Assembly: GCA_004151065.3 (NCBI GenBank)
Contig: NWUY0300020705.1
Span: forward strand, 1-10,144
Direction: 5' to 3'
DNA length: 10,144 bases
Source of the DNA: Larix sibirica
Lineage: Eukaryota; Streptophyta; Pinopsida; Pinales; Pinaceae
Of this stretch, positions 7,695-10,144 are shown one piece after another (position 1 is the first letter of the stretch; each line of letters opens with the position of its first letter). Under the pieces are notes generated by a model that saw nothing but the letters and a program-made list of their open reading frames with translations, was not told where the DNA came from and made no database searches. The position numbers and the translations under genes were made by a program.

Positions 7695-8601
7695 GATGCA
7701 CCTATCATGCCCAACACTGAGGGATTCATTTATAGATGTGGCGACTCGGGCTAGCATTCTTGTAACCAAATGGGTGATTTGGTGTTTAGAGGAGTTTTCT
7801 CCTTGGCAAGTTTTGTTATGGCACAAATTGTTCATAGCTCAGCATATTGGCAGGAATCAAGGAACCATTAGTCTAAGTGCCCCAGCATTTTCAGTATTTC
7901 AGTGCCCCAACATTTTTAGTATTTTAGTGCCCCAGCATTTTCAAATAGCACACACATTTATCTTCAGGAGTATTTGGTTTGCTTGGAGGAAGATGGTGGG
8001 GTTGGTCCAATGGAAAATTGCTAGCAATTGTGTAGGGTGGGATTTGGCCAAGTGACTGATTTGGAGCTAGAATATTTAAGACACCGCCATTGTTGACTTC
8101 CACATTTTCAAATGTGACGGTTAAGTAGGAAGGGGATCTTTCTTTGGAGGGGCTTGTTAGATGTAGATGCAACTCCCCAAAGGATTGGTGAACTTTGGTG
8201 CATGACTATGCCTTATTCTCCATCAATTAGCTCACCATCGTGGATATACTTGGCCTCATCCTACAAGAGGATCTATTCAAGATGAATATTGATATGCCAA
8301 GACCCATATGGTGTGATTGGCGGTGGATTTTTGGGCATACATTGTTTCAAGACAACTCGCATAAGTTGTACTCCATTTGAATCATCATCATGAGCTTGGC
8401 CATGTACTTAATGCACAGTGGGTATCTTTCGATGCGAAGGGCTAGCTCTTTTAGCCTATTGTGATTTGATTTATGCTTTAGTAGCATCAAGGAAGAATTT
8501 TTTATTTATTTATCTCCTCCACCGGCTGTATATACCCTTCTATGTTTCTACCTTTGGTGTAGATATTCAATCTTAATATAATAAGTATTTTTCAAAAAAA
8601 A
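7695..8601 (+). mobile_element. Probable 5'-truncated LINE (non-LTR retrotransposon) remnant
   Basis: A frame starting at 7690 reads FIDVATRASILVTKWVIWCL, EEFSPWQVLLWHKLFIAQ and later FIFRSIWFAWRKMVGLVQW. This Trp-rich, Lys/Arg-rich style resembles the region after the reverse transcriptase in plant L1-type ORF2, where a GGLGL-like block precedes a ...KW...L segment. Here that block is absent or frame-shifted, and the frame stops at 8053-8055. The 3' end has a T-rich tail typical of plant LINEs, TTCAATCTTAATATAATAAG then TATTTTTC and eight A residues (8594-8601). No reverse transcriptase YxDD core is present, so it is dead and 5' truncated. No clear target-site duplication was found. The 5' limit rests on the end of similarity between the 223-bp repeats. 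Confidence 0.5.
7876..7943 (+). repeat. 25-bp tandem triplication
   Basis: AGTGCCCCAGCATTTTCAGT begins a 25-base unit at 7876, repeated at 7901 and partly (18 bases) at 7926. Copies 1 and 2 differ at a few sites. Because 25 is not a multiple of three, each copy is read in a different frame, so it is not a protein repeat. It lies inside the probable LINE remnant. Confidence 0.92.
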
Positions 8602-10144
8602 TTATAGGTTGATGACCTACGACCAATCCTCAACTTTTGACTACTACTATGTTGACTTTGCAATCCTTTTTTAGCCACAAGAGCAAGATTATGGTTGCCA
8701 CACACATACCAAGATAGGGATTATTACAATAAGCCTACAAATAGTGGTCATAATTTTAAAAAGTTATAATTCAAACATTTTATAGAAGCAACCTTCATTG
8801 TTGTAATGCCATATTCCTAGAATCAAGTAAACCACAAATATCTTAACACCTATCCAAAGGAAGTAGAATTGCAGGTCCTAACATTGTAGTTATTGCCCAT
8901 TTCTTGTTTTTCCTAAATTCCTACTTCTACAACCTTTTAATGGATCTACTAGTTGTTTAAGATCTTCATTCAAAAACAAATTCTTCTCACACCATCACTC
9001 TACTACTAATAGTCCTATTTCACAGCGCCATTGATACATTCACTCCACCTTTATGACAAGGAAACTCACCCTGGCTCTTTGTACATCAAAGGAGATTGCC
9101 TCCACAATGCCCTATGAGCGGAGGCGATATTGTTTCTCTGAGGCCTCTATGTTACTTTAGTATCTTGGCATTGCTTTTAATCATCTCCCCCTTTCAAGTA
9201 CTCCTTGGATGCCCTTGGTCTCCTTCTACTTCCCTAACGGGAATTGAATAGGCCAATTAGAGAGGATGCTTACAAACAATACATCCAAGCCACTTGAACC
9301 GTTCTTCAGAAGGACTTCGGCCCTAAGATAACATTCTACTTCGAGCACTCGATGTAGTTGAGAGACAATCTTATTATCAAACTTTCATAAATACTCAAAA
9401 ACATTAGATGCATAGCCTTAGGATTTCTCTTGGCCAATTCAAGGTTTACTATCACTAATGTCAAATTGAAACAGATCATCACATGGTGTGATCGAAGAGG
9501 ATTTGTTGGTCGTGTCACTTGCAGGATATTGAGTTAGAGGAGCACCTAATTTTCAAATGTCCCATTTATTATATTATCACAAGAAGTTCCATTACCTCTA
9601 CCAAGAATCGAGGGCATTCCCTCACTACCTTCATCCTCTATTCAAACCAAAGATGCCTATCTCTTTTTATAAAAGAGGTGTTAGGGCATAGGGCACAAAT
9701 CTTATGGGGACCTAAGGTATTAGAGATCTTTTGACAAATTTGGTCACATTCTAAATGATGGGCACATTGAGATGGTTACTTGCTTGGATAACACTCTACT
9801 TAGGAGGAGCATTTTCATCCTAGAGGGCATTGATCACTAGACAACATGGTGTATCTTGGATGTGCACGGAGACCTAGAGTTCGTTCGAAGACACCTAGGT
9901 TGCAACAGTTGTCATGAACGGGGGGTGGACCCAATGGAGTACATGGCTTAGGAGGATTGTTGGAGTCATTGGGGTCTTGTAGGAGGAGCTTTGGACACAC
10001 CTCATGGATCACCCTTGCATTTGGACCCTTTCTTGTGGACATCACCTTGGAGCTTGACATGTGTACCCTTGAAGTGGAGCGCCTCACATGTGTGAGCCTA
10101 CATATGTTATTGTTATTGTAAGGGCATAGACCCACATATGTAGT
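8602..10144. other. No recognisable gene; unassigned repeat-like DNA
   Basis: Frames at 9336-9518 (minus), 9519-9734 (plus) and 9815-10135 (minus, 106 codons) have Cys-, Pro-, Ser- or Asn-rich translations that I cannot place. The strand style of 9700-10144, with GGACACACCTCATGG, CACATGTG and two ACATATGT palindromes at 10100-10107 and 10134-10141, is reminiscent of conifer retroelement non-coding DNA, but no LTR end, primer-binding site or polypurine tract was identified. Confidence 0.45.

Noticed and set aside
7569-7835. 88-codon minus-strand frame
   Set aside because: It is a shadow opposite the LINE-like plus frame and the second long repeat.
9815-10135. 106-codon minus-strand frame, one of the longest in the window
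   Set aside because: It has no recognisable domain, odd Asn/Pro/Ser/Cys-rich composition and lies in repeat-like DNA; best explained as chance.
10083-10141. CACATGTG and ACATATGT palindromes as a regulatory cluster
   Set aside because: Such short palindromes are common in this CA/TG-rich DNA and no gene start is near.

Overview
This window reads as nuclear DNA from a seed plant, most likely a gymnosperm such as a conifer. The reasons are AT-rich, non-prokaryotic sequence with no dense ORFs, GT-AG introns, one recognisable plant-type gene fragment, and long stretches of decayed repeats on either side. The species assignment is inference. No bacterial operon, CRISPR array, rRNA or tRNA gene was recognised.

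Layout. Positions 1-2700 hold no recognisable gene. They contain an old diverged tandem repeat (about 537-925) and a very young 132-bp tandem duplication (1464-1727). Positions 2700-5640 are more gene-like. Three short minus-strand exons (4415-4320, 4176-4152, 3629-3535) splice in phase to 72 uninterrupted codons of a serine acetyltransferase (SERAT/CysE family, most like the intron-containing plant SERAT3 class). They cover the end of the helical region and the first part of the catalytic left-handed beta-helix, including the conserved catalytic Asp and His. The first and last coding exons are not in the window. Two weaker exon-like segments of unknown identity flank this core: 3036-3173 on plus and 5614-5542 on minus.

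Positions 5640-8600 look like decayed transposon sequence. A diverged repeat of about 224 bp occurs twice, 891 bp apart (6581-6804 and 7472-7694), with a 62-bp tandem duplication between the copies. Immediately after the second copy comes a probable 5'-truncated LINE remnant (about 7695-8601) with a short A tail, which carries an internal 25-bp triplication. Positions 8602-10144 are unassigned repeat-like DNA.

Functionally, the only supported gene product is serine acetyltransferase, which makes O-acetylserine for cysteine synthesis. Whether this locus is a working gene with long introns or a captured or decayed fragment cannot be decided from the window. I found no convincing new biological system. 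The points most worth checking are the completeness of the SERAT locus and the two unidentified exon-like segments beside it.
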